64,000 nucleotides of DNA from Phycisphaerales bacterium. Lineage in GTDB: Bacteria; Planctomycetota; Phycisphaerae; Tepidisphaerales; Tepidisphaeraceae. Location: the NCBI GenBank assembly GCA_020847545.1, contig JADLBV010000022.1, forward strand, positions 1 through 64,000, given 5' to 3'. The translations under genes were made by a program, and so were the position numbers. Below are positions 26,703 to 36,009 of this stretch, piece by piece. Numbering within the stretch: position 1 is the stretch's first letter; every line of letters begins with the position of its first letter. The notes beneath the pieces are model-generated. The model had not been told where the DNA came from and made no database searches. It was given only the letters and a program-made list of their open reading frames with translations.

Positions 26703-28199
26703 TCAGGCAGCTTTGGTCTGGGTTTTTGGCGGCGAGAAGACGCGAACGCAATTTCGGCCGGCGTGTTTGGCGGCGTAGACGGCCAAGTCGGCGGCTTTGA
26801 TCAACTGGGCGGGTTCCTTGAAGATAAACGGTGGTTCGAGTGTTGCGACGCCGAAGCTGGCGGTAACGGGGATGCTCAGGTTACCGGCGGCCACGGGTTT
26901 GGCGGCCAATGCCCTGCGGATGGTTTCGGCGAGAGTGGTGGCGACCGCACGGGTGGACCCGGGCAGGATGATACACATCTCCTCACCGCCGTAACGAACG
27001 GCGAGATCCTGCTGACGGGCGGCGGCCTTGATGATCCGGGCGACGTATTTCAGAACCTGATCGCCCGTGGGGTGTCCATGTTTGTCGTTGATGGACTTAA
27101 ATTTGTCCACATCCAGCATCAACAATGACAACTGTTTGTTTTCACGGATCGACTCGGCGAATTTTTCGGAAATAAACTGATCGAAGGTGGCTCGATTGTT
27201 CAGTCCGGTCAGGGCATCCGTGGTGGCCTGAACCTTCAATTGCTGATTTTGCGCCTGAAGCGTCGACGTCTGCCTTTGTGAACGCAGTGTCAGTTCCACC
27301 AGCGCCTCATTGGCCTTTTTCAAAATTGCTTCAAAGGTGGTGGCCGGGCCGATGTTGATCTCGAACAACGGCGCCACCTCGCGCGTGCGGCGGCCGATCT
27401 CGTCGAGCAGCGCATCGCAATCGGCTTCGTTGAGCTGGTATTTTTCCTGACAGAACTTGCGCACCATGCCGATGGGACCGGCCGCGTTTTCATCGACGAA
27501 AACATCCGCGCAGATGCTTGACAGATAAACCAGGTCAGCCAGTTTGCGCAGCGATGGGTCCTCCACCTTCTCCGGTTCATGGTGGAACGTCATCGGTACG
27601 CTCAACAAGGGAGGCAGTTTCCATTGCTCGGCCAGCATCCCGCTGACCTGGGCATGGGTGAGTTCAAATGCCTCCTGCTCGGCGGCGGGCAATTCACAGT
27701 GCGTTGAGATTTTTTCACAGACCGCGCCATATTGATCGCCCAATACCTGGTCAAACACCAACACGCCGATATCCTTCATCAGCGCGGCCAGAAAACATTC
27801 CTCCTGCTGCACCAGTTTGATCTTGCTCGCGATGGTTCGGGCCGCGGTGGCGCTGTAAATGCTGCGCCGCCAGAAGGTCAGATGCTTGAATCCCTTCCCC
27901 TTGTCCTTTGCCAGCGTCGTGACCAGCGAGAAACCAAGCACCAGCGTCTTGACCGATTGCAACCCCAGAATCACCAGCGCGTGGCTGATGGTCCCAATGC
28001 TCTGGCTGCGGCCATAAAAACTGGAATTGACCGTGCGGAGAATTTTCGAGGATAAGGCGGGGTCTTTGGAGATCACCCGCGCGATCTCGGCGATGTCAAC
28101 CGATTCACGCTGTGCCAGGTCCAACACCTGAATGGCGATGGTGGGAAGCGAAGGCAGTGTAGGACATTCGCGGATACGACTCAGAAGCTGTTCATTCAT
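26703..28199 (-). CDS. HDOD-GGDEF signalling protein (probable diguanylate cyclase)
   Basis: The product has 498 residues, from the ATG at 28199 (MNEQLLSRIRECPTLPSLPT). Residues about 5-205 form an HDOD domain (SLPTIAIQVLDLAQRESVDI, ISKDPALSSKILRTVNSSFY). A coiled helix (about 300-330) leads to a GGDEF domain with TDALTGLNNRATFD and the active-site signature GGEEM, which is compatible with cyclic-di-GMP synthesis. An N-terminally longer frame exists but is not needed. It is not linked to a receiver or sensor domain in the same protein. Confidence 0.9.
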   Translation of the reverse strand: MNEQLLSRIRECPTLPSLPTIAIQVLDLAQRESVDIAEIARVISKDPALSSKILRTVNSSFYGRSQSIGTISHALVILGLQSVKTLVLGFSLVTTLAKDKGKGFKHLTFWRRSIYSATAARTIASKIKLVQQEECFLAALMKDIGVLVFDQVLGDQYGAVCEKISTHCELPAAEQEAFELTHAQVSGMLAEQWKLPPLLSVPMTFHHEPEKVEDPSLRKLADLVYLSSICADVFVDENAAGPIGMVRKFCQEKYQLNEADCDALLDEIGRRTREVAPLFEINIGPATTFEAILKKANEALVELTLRSQRQTSTLQAQNQQLKVQATTDALTGLNNRATFDQFISEKFAESIRENKQLSLLMLDVDKFKSINDKHGHPTGDQVLKYVARIIKAAARQQDLAVRYGGEEMCIILPGSTRAVATTLAETIRRALAAKPVAAGNLSIPVTASFGVATLEPPFIFKEPAQLIKAADLAVYAAKHAGRNCVRVFSPPKTQTKAA

Positions 28200-28356
28200 T
28201 CGTTGCTCAGATTTAGCGCACACCCTGATTGCTCTCGTCGCTGATACGACGCCGACATGTAATTTATCGTACACATGGGCCGGCGACTTTGCTTTTTGAT
28301 AAGCCAAAAATGGATTTGGGGGATTTGAAGATGTTGTCCAATAAAAGCGGGGTGGA

Positions 28357-29565
28357 CTATTTTTTAGTCGATACCATGTCGGATGGTTGGGGCGTGTAGA
28401 TCGACAGGTCGGGATACCAGTATTTCATCACCGGCCAGTAGAGTGATTCATCGGCCGCGATGGGGGCGAGCTTGTTTCCGCGGCGGGTTCCATCCAACGC
28501 GGTTCCATCGGCATTCCACGCGGTGTTGGTGGCGGTATCAATCAGAAATGCCTTGGGCCGTCGGGGATCGGTGTTGGGGATGAATCGGAGATATAAATCC
28601 TGTTCGATTCGCCGATCAAAGGCGCGTGGGGCGCTGGTGCGCGGGTCGCGGTAGAGCAATACGGTCTGGCCGGCGGCGGTGAGATTGAGCGGGCTGCCGC
28701 CCAAGGCGTTTTCGGGCAGAGCGACCGGCGGCGTGGTTTCGATCTGAATAATACGCAGATTTGTCGATGTATCGCCCGGCTCGCGTGGAAGTTTGTAATG
28801 GGGCAACACGGGGGCGGCCGGCGCATTGGCCGGTGTGCGCACTGGTTGCAACACGCGGGTTTGAGGGTAGCGGGTGCGCCATGTGGACCAGGGCATTTTC
28901 CATGTGCGGATCGGATCGCGCACGCCGGCCGGTTTATCGCCAAGTTTGCGGCCAAGGGGCTGGGTCAGGCCAGTGAGTCCGTTGATGAACTGGCCGAGCC
29001 GGGAATTGTACAAAAGCAGCGCGTTGGCCGGCATGGAGACGATCTCCAGATCGCGGGCCTTGAGTTCGCGGGTGATTTCAAAGGCCTGTGCCCGATTGGC
29101 GAACGCGGACCAGAAGAGGATCATCCGCCGATCATGATCGGTTTGGATCACCACCGGATTGGAAAAAAGCACGGCATAGGGATAGGCATACGGGACATCG
29201 GCGAAGATCAGGCCGACCACCTCATCCTCATCACGGATCAAATGGGTCTGTTCGGCCGCGATGAAGGTGGGATTGTCGATGATCCCCAAAGCATTGATCG
29301 ATTCGTTGGAGAAGCGATGAAAAAAGAGGGCCAAAATGGGCGCCAGGCCGATCAGCCACCATGCACGGCGCTTGCCGGAGACCACCATCACGATCAGGAG
29401 GATCGCCAGCAACATGGAAATGGCCACCAACAACCACTGAAATCGCCGGGTGATGAGGATCAGATCCAGGCCGTGGGAAAACTGCGCGAGGTTGGGATGC
29501 GTGCCGTACGCCATGATGGCGGCGAAGAACAAATCCAGGCCGATCACAAGCAACGGCAGAACCAT
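28357..29565 (-). CDS. DUF3179-family membrane protein
   Basis: The product has 402 residues. Three hydrophobic segments occupy the first 85 residues (VLPLLVIGLDLFFAAIMAYG, WLLVAISMLLAILLIVMVV, WWLIGLAPILALFF). The rest looks like DUF3179: AYPYAVLFSNPVVIQTDHDR, WSAFANRAQAFE, NSRLGQFINGLTG, WSTWRTRYPQTRVL. Family function is unknown. The usual WCPLC-like cysteine pair of many relatives is absent (FWSAFANRA instead). A TAAAGT box lies 8 nt before the ATG, so the mRNA may be leaderless. It is divergent from the ABC ATPase gene. Confidence 0.75.
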   Translation of the reverse strand: MVLPLLVIGLDLFFAAIMAYGTHPNLAQFSHGLDLILITRRFQWLLVAISMLLAILLIVMVVSGKRRAWWLIGLAPILALFFHRFSNESINALGIIDNPTFIAAEQTHLIRDEDEVVGLIFADVPYAYPYAVLFSNPVVIQTDHDRRMILFWSAFANRAQAFEITRELKARDLEIVSMPANALLLYNSRLGQFINGLTGLTQPLGRKLGDKPAGVRDPIRTWKMPWSTWRTRYPQTRVLQPVRTPANAPAAPVLPHYKLPREPGDTSTNLRIIQIETTPPVALPENALGGSPLNLTAAGQTVLLYRDPRTSAPRAFDRRIEQDLYLRFIPNTDPRRPKAFLIDTATNTAWNADGTALDGTRRGNKLAPIAADESLYWPVMKYWYPDLSIYTPQPSDMVSTKK

Positions 29566-29584
29566 GAGGCGTTACTTTACGATT

Positions 29585-29613
29585 TTGGCACGGCCTTTGC
29601 CAGTTGATACAAT
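29585..29613 (+). promoter_or_regulatory. Sigma-70-like promoter of the ABC ATPase gene
   Basis: TTGGCA (29585-29590), a 17-bp spacer and TACAAT (29608-29613) match the consensus well. The ATG at 29622 is 8 nt after the -10 box, so transcription should start within 1-2 nt of the start codon. Confidence 0.7.
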
Positions 29614-29621
29614 CCGAGGTG

Positions 29622-30362
29622 ATGTCGACGGTGGCTTCCATTCAGCAATTGAGCAAGATTTACCGCAAGCCGGGAACGGATGTGGAGGTTTATGCCCTGC
29701 GGAGCATCGACGTCGATTTTGAGGAGGGGGAATTCACCGCGATCATGGGGGCCAGCGGTTCGGGCAAAAGCACGCTGATGAACATCATCGGCTGTCTGGA
29801 CCAACCGACGGCCGGCCGATATGTGCTGGGTGGGGATGACATCAGCCTGATGAACGATGACGCGCTGTCCGAAATCCGCAGCAGCCGGATCGGGTTTGTC
29901 TTTCAAAATTTCAATTTGATCCAGCAACTGACGGTGCTGGAAAACCTCGAAGTGCCGATGTTTTACCTCGGTATCAGCCCGCACGAACGTCGCCAACGGG
30001 CAACCCAACTGGCCGAACGGGTGGGATTGACCGAACGGCTCGACCATCGCCCCATGCAACTATCAGGCGGCCAGCAGCAGCGCGTCTGCATCGCGCGGGC
30101 GTTGATCAACGAACCATTGATTTTACTGGCCGATGAGCCAACCGGCGCGCTGGACAGCAAGACCGGCCAGCAGATTTTGGCGCTGTTCGATGAGCTGGTG
30201 GCCGATGGCCGGACCATCATCATGGTGACGCACGATCCCAGCGTGGCGCATCGCTGTCATCGGGTGGTTCATCTGCACGATGGGCAGATCGTCAGGGATG
30301 AACGCAACGCGCGCCATGCGGTGCATGTTGAGGGGGCGCAGCTCTCCGAAACGGGCGATTGA
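29622..30362 (+). CDS. ABC transporter ATP-binding protein (MacB/LolD type)
   Basis: The product has 246 residues. It has Walker A GASGSGKSTLMNIIGCLD, the Q-loop in VFQNFNLIQQLTV, the signature LSGGQQQRVCIARAL, Walker B LLADEPTGALD and the switch His in VTHDPSVAH. The NIIGCLDQPTAG pattern is typical of MacB/LolD/FtsE-like ATPases that serve export or lipoprotein release. No permease gene is adjacent, so the partner must be encoded elsewhere. I chose the ATG at 29622 from its position after the promoter; an ORF start at 29604 is inside the promoter. Confidence 0.92.
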   Translation: MSTVASIQQLSKIYRKPGTDVEVYALRSIDVDFEEGEFTAIMGASGSGKSTLMNIIGCLDQPTAGRYVLGGDDISLMNDDALSEIRSSRIGFVFQNFNLIQQLTVLENLEVPMFYLGISPHERRQRATQLAERVGLTERLDHRPMQLSGGQQQRVCIARALINEPLILLADEPTGALDSKTGQQILALFDELVADGRTIIMVTHDPSVAHRCHRVVHLHDGQIVRDERNARHAVHVEGAQLSETGD

Positions 30363-30401
30363 TGATTTCACAGGCTCCGACAATCCATCCATGACCCTCC
30401 A

Positions 30402-31352
30402 ATGACCCTTCAATGCACCCGACTTGCCCCCTCCCCCACCGGCGCCCTGCATCTGGGCAATGCGCGAACGTTTCTGGTCAACTGGCTGCTGGCCCGCCGA
30501 TTGGGCTGGCATATCCTTTTGCGGATCGAGGACCTGGATGGCCCGCGCATCAAACCCCATGCGGCCGAACAGGCGATGGAAGACCTGCGCTGGCTGGGAT
30601 TGGATTGGGATCAAGGCCCCATCATGCAATCTGTTCGACAGGCGCGATATGATCAGGCCATCAACCAATTGATCGCAAAGGGCAATGCCTACCCCTGCAC
30701 ATGCAGCAGAAGTGAAATCGAATTGGCCGCCAGCGCCCCACATGCAGAGGATGGGGCGGCCATTTATCCGGGTACCTGTCGGGGCCGGTTCGCCACCGTG
30801 GAGGATGCCACCCATCAATCGGGCCGACGGCCGGCCATTCGTTTTGCCGTGCCGAATCAGATCATGCTCATCCATGACCAGTTGATCGGCGACATTCAAT
30901 TCAACCCGGTGCGGCAACTGGGCGATTTTGTCATCGCCAAAAACGATGGCACGGCCGCCTATCAACTGGCCGTGGTGGTTGATGATGCCGACAGCAAAGT
31001 CACACAGGTTGTTCGCGGCGACGACCTGCTCGATTCCACCCCCCGCCAGATGCTCCTCTATCAGGCGTTGGGATTGTCGGCTCGTATTCCAACCTACACC
31101 CACCTGCCGCTGGTGATCGGCCCCGATGGTCGACGACTGGCCAAACGGCATGGTGACACCCGCCTCGCCACCTATCGCCAACGCGGTGTGCCGGCGACCA
31201 GGGTGCTTCAACTGCTGGCGGGATGGTGCGGCATTCAATCCGATCCCACATTGTCCCATCCGGCCGATTGTATTGACCGATTCTCTTTGTCCTCACTCCC
31301 CCGCCACCCCATCGTATATGATCCCGTACACGACCCTTTATTGAAGGATTGA
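30402..31352 (+). CDS. gluQ: Glutamyl-Q tRNA(Asp) synthetase
   Basis: This truncated glutamyl-tRNA synthetase-like enzyme attaches Glu to queuosine in tRNA(Asp). The product has 316 residues. It has the HIGH-like APSPTGALHLGNARTFLVNW, the zinc site split between YPCTCSRSEI and YPGTCRG, and LAKRHGDTRL in place of KMSKS. The anticodon-binding domain of full GluRS is missing, as expected. It agrees with queD being present at 52171-52536, since both concern queuosine-related chemistry. The last codons overlap the next gene. Confidence 0.9.
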   Translation: MTLQCTRLAPSPTGALHLGNARTFLVNWLLARRLGWHILLRIEDLDGPRIKPHAAEQAMEDLRWLGLDWDQGPIMQSVRQARYDQAINQLIAKGNAYPCTCSRSEIELAASAPHAEDGAAIYPGTCRGRFATVEDATHQSGRRPAIRFAVPNQIMLIHDQLIGDIQFNPVRQLGDFVIAKNDGTAAYQLAVVVDDADSKVTQVVRGDDLLDSTPRQMLLYQALGLSARIPTYTHLPLVIGPDGRRLAKRHGDTRLATYRQRGVPATRVLQLLAGWCGIQSDPTLSHPADCIDRFSLSSLPRHPIVYDPVHDPLLKD

Positions 31353-32428
31353 AGCTGGTGCTGAAACAACGGGCAGTATTCCTGATGCGCGACAATACAC
31401 CCGGCCTGCGGGCGAGGTTGTTGCGTCTGCCGCTGCGCCTGTTGGAAATCCCCTACACACTGGTGATGCGAGCCCGCAATCATCTTTACGACCGCAATAT
31501 TCTCCCCGCGCGTTCCCTTGGCCGGGCCACCATCAGCATCGGCAATCTCACCACCGGCGGCACGGGCAAAACCCCGCTGGTGCGCTGGCTGGCCGAACAA
31601 CTCCATCAACGTGGTTGGTCCTGCGCCATCCTTTTACGCGGCTACGCGGCCAAAGATGGGCAAAGTGATGAAGAATCCGAGCTGCGCCAGTTGCTCCAAT
31701 CCACGAACGACAATCCAACCCTGGTGAAAGCCGGCCCCGACCGCCTCGCCAGCGCCCGTGCGATTCTGGCCGATCATCCCAAAATCAACCTGTTCCTCCT
31801 CGATGATGCCTTTCAGCATCGCCGTGCCGGCCGGGATCTGGATGTGGTGTTAATCAACGCGGCCGAGCCGTTTGGATTTGACCATGTCCTTCCCCGCGGC
31901 CTGTTGCGCGAACCACTGATCGGCCTGAATCGTGCCGATGCGATTGTTCTCACCCGCGCCGATGCCGTTTCATCCGCCGATCTCGATGCAATCATTCAAA
32001 CCATCAAAACGCACAACCCCGCCGCTCCCATTTACAAATCCCGCCATGTCATCACCGGCTGGACCGATGCATCGGGGAACCTTCACCCCGCTGACGCCAT
32101 CCGCAATCAACCCGTCCATCTCATCTGCGGCATCGGCGATCCCGACAGCTTTGGCCGCCATATTCGGTCGATGGGCGCGAATGTCGTCGGGTCTCAAATT
32201 TTCCCTGATCATCATGCGTACACCAGGCATGATCTGAACATCCCACCCTCCAGTGCCGGTTTGTTGCTCACCACCGAAAAGGACTGGGTGAAAATCGCCC
32301 CCCTGCTTACACCGGATTTTCCCACCAACATCCGACGCGCCCGCCTGGAACTCCAATGGCTCGATGGGGATGCTGAAAAACTCATGGCCTTGATCGATTC
32401 CCGTCTGGGAAAATCCCGCATTCCATAA
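31349..32428 (+). CDS. lpxK: Tetraacyldisaccharide 4'-kinase LpxK
   Basis: LpxK phosphorylates the lipid A precursor at the inner membrane, so the cell makes lipopolysaccharide. The product has up to 359 residues. The P-loop is SIGNLTTGGTGKTPLVRWLA, followed by LLRGYAAKDG, LVKAGPDRLASARAIL, LLDDAFQHRRAGRDLDVVLI and TEKDWVKI. The start is uncertain: TTG at 31349 overlaps the gluQ stop (TTGA), while the ATG at 31385 (MRDNTPGLRARLLRLPLRLL) also fits the family. An N-terminal amphipathic or membrane segment is visible. Confidence 0.93.
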   Translation: MKLVLKQRAVFLMRDNTPGLRARLLRLPLRLLEIPYTLVMRARNHLYDRNILPARSLGRATISIGNLTTGGTGKTPLVRWLAEQLHQRGWSCAILLRGYAAKDGQSDEESELRQLLQSTNDNPTLVKAGPDRLASARAILADHPKINLFLLDDAFQHRRAGRDLDVVLINAAEPFGFDHVLPRGLLREPLIGLNRADAIVLTRADAVSSADLDAIIQTIKTHNPAAPIYKSRHVITGWTDASGNLHPADAIRNQPVHLICGIGDPDSFGRHIRSMGANVVGSQIFPDHHAYTRHDLNIPPSSAGLLLTTEKDWVKIAPLLTPDFPTNIRRARLELQWLDGDAEKLMALIDSRLGKSRIP

Positions 32429-32490
32429 TCACCCCGGCAGCAACCTCACCCCCCTACCTTTCGCCGCCGGGCCGACTACAATTCCAATCC

Positions 32491-33987
32491 ATGCGGCGAT
32501 ACTTTCCCGATCTCGAAACATTTACCCAACAAGCGCAATCAGCGCAACTGATCCCCGTCTATCGCCAGCTTCTGGGCGACCGTCTAACCCCCGTCAGCGC
32601 CTTTGAGGTGCTGGGCCGGGATGAACATGCGTTTTTGCTCGAATCGGTCATCGGCGGCGAAAAGATCGGCCGATACAGCTTCATCGCCACCGGCCCATCG
32701 CTGGTCTATCAGGCGGCCGGCGGGCGGGCCTCGGTCCAACAAGCCGGCCAACCGCCGCACGAATTTGACACCACCGACCCATTGGCCGACCTGGCCCGGC
32801 TGCTGCCCCCCGTACGCTATCACCACAATCCCGCCCTTCCCGCCTTCACCGGCGGCTTGGTTGGTTACGCGGGATACGACACCATCCGCTATTACGAAGG
32901 TGAAAAACTCACCCAACCACCAAAGGATGACCGCCGATTGCCGGATGTGCTGTTTGGTCTGTATGGCGAGCTGGTGATCTTCGACCACGTTGACAAAACG
33001 ATCAAAATCGTCGCCAACGCCGACTTACGGTTAAATCCTGACCCACAAACGGCTTATAACCATGCCTGCCGGCGGATCGATCAGATCGTCTCCCGGCTGG
33101 CACAGCCCCCATTGTCCGGCCTGGGCGAAATAGACCCGCGCTCCCCGTTGACGTTGAAGTTTGAATCCAATTTCACCCGCGAAGCATTTGAGCAGGCCAT
33201 TGAAGCTGGAAAACAGTACATCCGCGCGGGGGATATTTTCCAATTCGTCCCCAGCCAGCGACTGCGGGTTTACAGCCAGGCCGATCCGTTTGATGTTTAT
33301 CGCGCGCTGCGGATCATCAACCCATCCCCCTTCATGTTTTACCTCAAAAGCCCGGCCTGCACGCTGATCGGCTCCAGCCCGGAGATTCTCTGCCGGGTTG
33401 CCGACCGCCGCGTCACCAGCAGGCCATTGGCCGGCACCAGAAAACGGGGATCCACGCCGCAGGAAGATCAGGAGCTTGAAAAGGAACTGCTGGCCGACCC
33501 CAAGGAACTCGCCGAACACATCATGCTGGTGGACCTGCACCGCAACGACATCGGCCGGGTGGCCCGCGTTGGCAGTGTCGAGATCAGCGATGTCATGACC
33601 GTGGAGCGATACAGCCATGTCATGCACATCACCTCCAACGTCACCGGCACGCTGGATGATCCGTACACCGCATTGGACGCCCTTCGGGTGTCGCTGCCGG
33701 TTGGGACCGTGAGCGGCGCGCCAAAAGTCCGCGCCATGCAGATCATCGACGAGCTGGAACCGACCCGTCGGGGCCCTTATGGCGGCGCGGTGGGTTATAT
33801 CGATCTGGCCGGCGACATGGACACCTGCATCGCATTGCGCACCATCGTCTGGAGATCGGGCGTCTTTGATGTGCAGGCGGGCGCGGGAGTCGTGGCCGAT
33901 TCGGTCCCATCATCGGAATATGAGGAGACCATGAACAAGGCCAAGGCGTTGCTCAAGGCGGTGGAGATCGCGCAAAACGGGTTCTGA
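32491..33987 (+). CDS. trpE: Anthranilate synthase component I
   Basis: TrpE converts chorismate to anthranilate with TrpG, the first step of tryptophan synthesis. The product has 498 residues. It shows the N-terminal LLESVIGGEKIGRYSFI region (with the tryptophan-feedback LLES-type motif), then GGLVGYAGYDTIRYYE, SSPEILCR, RPLAGTRKRG, LVDLHRNDIGRVA and LPVGTVSGAPKVRAMQIIDE. TACAAT at 32477-32482 lies 8 nt before the ATG, which suggests a leaderless start. trpG is not in the window. Confidence 0.96.
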   Translation: MRRYFPDLETFTQQAQSAQLIPVYRQLLGDRLTPVSAFEVLGRDEHAFLLESVIGGEKIGRYSFIATGPSLVYQAAGGRASVQQAGQPPHEFDTTDPLADLARLLPPVRYHHNPALPAFTGGLVGYAGYDTIRYYEGEKLTQPPKDDRRLPDVLFGLYGELVIFDHVDKTIKIVANADLRLNPDPQTAYNHACRRIDQIVSRLAQPPLSGLGEIDPRSPLTLKFESNFTREAFEQAIEAGKQYIRAGDIFQFVPSQRLRVYSQADPFDVYRALRIINPSPFMFYLKSPACTLIGSSPEILCRVADRRVTSRPLAGTRKRGSTPQEDQELEKELLADPKELAEHIMLVDLHRNDIGRVARVGSVEISDVMTVERYSHVMHITSNVTGTLDDPYTALDALRVSLPVGTVSGAPKVRAMQIIDELEPTRRGPYGGAVGYIDLAGDMDTCIALRTIVWRSGVFDVQAGAGVVADSVPSSEYEETMNKAKALLKAVEIAQNGF

Positions 33988-33988
33988 C

Positions 33989-35137
33989 ATGCCGGCGACA
34001 TCGTGGGAACATTTTGAGCGGTATCGACAAAAGGGCCTCGACGCCCGCCGGGCCGGGCAATGGGAGTCGGCTCGAATTTATCTGTTGGAAGCTGCCCGTT
34101 CGATGGTCGCGCTCAGCAAGGAGGCCCAGAGCGAGGAATTGCGCAGCGCCCGACAGGAAATCGCCTCCAAATTGCTGGAACTGGGCCGCGATTGCGAGTC
34201 GGCCAACAATGAAAAACGCCGGGCGCCGGCAATGCGCGGTTCAGCCTCCAATCGCGAGGAATCCTCCGAATCCGAAGGAGCAAAGGATGTCCAGCAATGG
34301 ATCGTCCGCGAAAAACCCAAATTGCGTTTTGATGATGTGGCCGGCCTGGAGGAGGTGAAGCAGGACATTCGCCTCAAGATGATTTACCCATTTGAGCATC
34401 CGGAACTGGCCGAGCGGTTTGGCATCCGTCCCGGCGGCGGCGTTTTGCTGTACGGCCCACCCGGCACGGGCAAGACGATGCTGGCCAAGGCGACCGCCGG
34501 CGAGATCGATGCGACATTTTTCCGCATCTCACCGGCCGATGTTCTCAGCAAATGGGTGGGTGAGGCCGAACAGAACATCAAAAAACTGTTCGACGCCGCC
34601 GCGGGCGAAAAACGGGCGATCATCTTCATCGACGAGATCGAGGCGCTGGTCCCCGCCCGCCGCGATGAAGGCTCCAGTGTCATGCAGCGGGTGGTGCCGC
34701 AGATTTTGCAGGGGATGGAAGGGTTTGACGAAAAGGCCATCAGCCCGATTCTGTTCATGGGGGCCACCAACGTCCCCTGGCAACTGGACCCGGCCGTGCT
34801 GCGGCCCGGCCGATTCGACGAAAAAGTCTACATCCCCCTGCCGGACCTCCCCGCCCGCATGAAAATGCTCGAAATCTACCTCTCCCACCGCCCTCTGGCC
34901 GATGACATCCAACTGGACGACCTGGCAAAACAACTCGACGGTTACAGCGGCGCCGACATCAAATACATCTGCGACCGCGGCGCCACCGTCCCCTTTTTGC
35001 AATCCGTCGCCACCGGCCAGGAAGGCCAAATCACCGACAAAATCCTCTCGGATGTCATCACCGACACCCCCCGCTCCGTCACGCCGCAAATGCTGGAACG
35101 ATTCGACCGCTGGATGCGGGAAGCAAGTACGGCGTGA
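33989..35137 (+). CDS. Vps4/katanin-like AAA ATPase with an MIT-like N-terminal domain
   Basis: The product has 382 residues. Residues about 5-70 are three helices with the pattern of MIT domains (HFERYRQKGLDARRAGQWES, then ARIYLLEAARSMVALS). A polar linker (71-105) leads to the AAA core: LRFDDVAGLEEVKQDIRLKM, Walker A YGPPGTGKT (155-163), the ILSKWVGEAE-like VLSKWVGEAEQNIKKLF, Walker B IIFIDEIEAL (211-220) and GATNVPWQLDPAVLRPGRFD. This order is that of eukaryotic and archaeal Vps4, which takes apart membrane-remodelling polymers. It starts 1 nt after trpE. A partner protein is not evident. Confidence 0.88.
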   Translation: MPATSWEHFERYRQKGLDARRAGQWESARIYLLEAARSMVALSKEAQSEELRSARQEIASKLLELGRDCESANNEKRRAPAMRGSASNREESSESEGAKDVQQWIVREKPKLRFDDVAGLEEVKQDIRLKMIYPFEHPELAERFGIRPGGGVLLYGPPGTGKTMLAKATAGEIDATFFRISPADVLSKWVGEAEQNIKKLFDAAAGEKRAIIFIDEIEALVPARRDEGSSVMQRVVPQILQGMEGFDEKAISPILFMGATNVPWQLDPAVLRPGRFDEKVYIPLPDLPARMKMLEIYLSHRPLADDIQLDDLAKQLDGYSGADIKYICDRGATVPFLQSVATGQEGQITDKILSDVITDTPRSVTPQMLERFDRWMREASTA

Positions 35138-35245
35138 TGTTCGACATTTCGGTCAAATAATCCATTCAGAACCGAATTTACCTGCGATGAGTCACGAATA
35201 GAATCTGACACTATTGAACGGTGCATTTCAGGAGTACAGGACAAT

Positions 35246-35350
35246 TTGTTTCATGGTAAACTGACATACATGGAACGCCTGAAATCAGTGCTGTCGTCGA
35301 ACTTGCGTGGTGCGGCGGTCAACCTCAGTCCAAACCGAAAAGTAACATGA
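35246..35350 (+). CDS. Short ORF or relic upstream of the AbiEii-type gene
   Basis: A frame of 34 codons from TTG (35246, GGAG at 35231-35234) or of 26 codons from ATG (35270) ends with TGA overlapping the next start (ATGA). The same frame is open from the AAA stop (35137) onward, 71 codons without a stop, and reads like a real protein C-terminus (SGVQDNLFHGKLTYMERLKS). It may be a small coupled gene, or the remains of the antitoxin that normally precedes AbiEii. Not recognised. Confidence 0.35.
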   Translation: MFHGKLTYMERLKSVLSSNLRGAAVNLSPNRKVT

Positions 35351-36009
35351 AGACGATTGACCCGCTTGCGGAAGCGATCCTTCTTGAACTCTCACATCGA
35401 CCGGAGAGCAGTGAGATTGTTCTTGGAGGGTATTTTGCTTTGCGCCAATATGTTGACTACCGCGCTACTCATGACATTGACGCATGGTGGAAGTCGCGAG
35501 CGGACTCGAACGCGGAGAATGCCATTCGCGATTCCATGCGGAATGTGGCAATCGACAAAGGCCTGGAACTGCAAGAGCGACGATTCGGTGAAACCTTGTC
35601 ATTCGAGTTGAGTCGAAACAAGCAGAAGGTGTTCTCCTTCCAGATTGCGGTGCGTTCGGTGGAATTGGAACGGCCGCAAACAAGCGCCTGGCCTCCGATT
35701 CTGATCGAAACCTTCGTGGACAATGTAGCGTCAAAGATGAACGCGCTGGTGGACCGAGGCTCCCCACGGGATTTTACTGATATCCACCAGTTGGTGCAGG
35801 CCGGCCTGATTCAGCCCGAAATCTGTTGGCAACTTTGGGAGCGGAAAAACCCCGATGCGGGAACAAGCGATTCCGCCAAAACGAAGGTTCTGCTGCATTT
35901 GCAATCCCTTGAACAACGTCGTCCACTCGGCAGTATTATTGATAACGCCGATAAACAGAGGGCTTCAACCGTTCGCCACTGGTTCAAGGAGATATTCTGC
36001 AAACCATGA
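35347..36009 (+). CDS. Nucleotidyltransferase of the AbiEii/AbiGii toxin family
   Basis: The product has 220 residues. The nucleotidyltransferase-like start ILGGYFALRQY-type (IVLGGYFALRQYVDYRATHD) and IDAWW give the family pattern of a Gly-rich helix followed by TxDID-like acids (ATHDIDAWW), and ASKMNALVDRGSPRDFTDIH is the DUF1814 C-terminal signature. Relatives are toxins of type IV toxin-antitoxin or phage-abortive systems and act by nucleotidyl transfer. The GC content is lower than in neighbours, which suggests acquisition. The start overlaps a short upstream ORF and the stop overlaps the next gene. Confidence 0.8.
   Translation: MKTIDPLAEAILLELSHRPESSEIVLGGYFALRQYVDYRATHDIDAWWKSRADSNAENAIRDSMRNVAIDKGLELQERRFGETLSFELSRNKQKVFSFQIAVRSVELERPQTSAWPPILIETFVDNVASKMNALVDRGSPRDFTDIHQLVQAGLIQPEICWQLWERKNPDAGTSDSAKTKVLLHLQSLEQRRPLGSIIDNADKQRASTVRHWFKEIFCKP

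Noticed and set aside
35138-35350. Readthrough extension of the AAA ATPase into the open frame after its stop
   Set aside because: The AAA protein is complete at its own stop and the following block has different composition; a relic or small gene is simpler.
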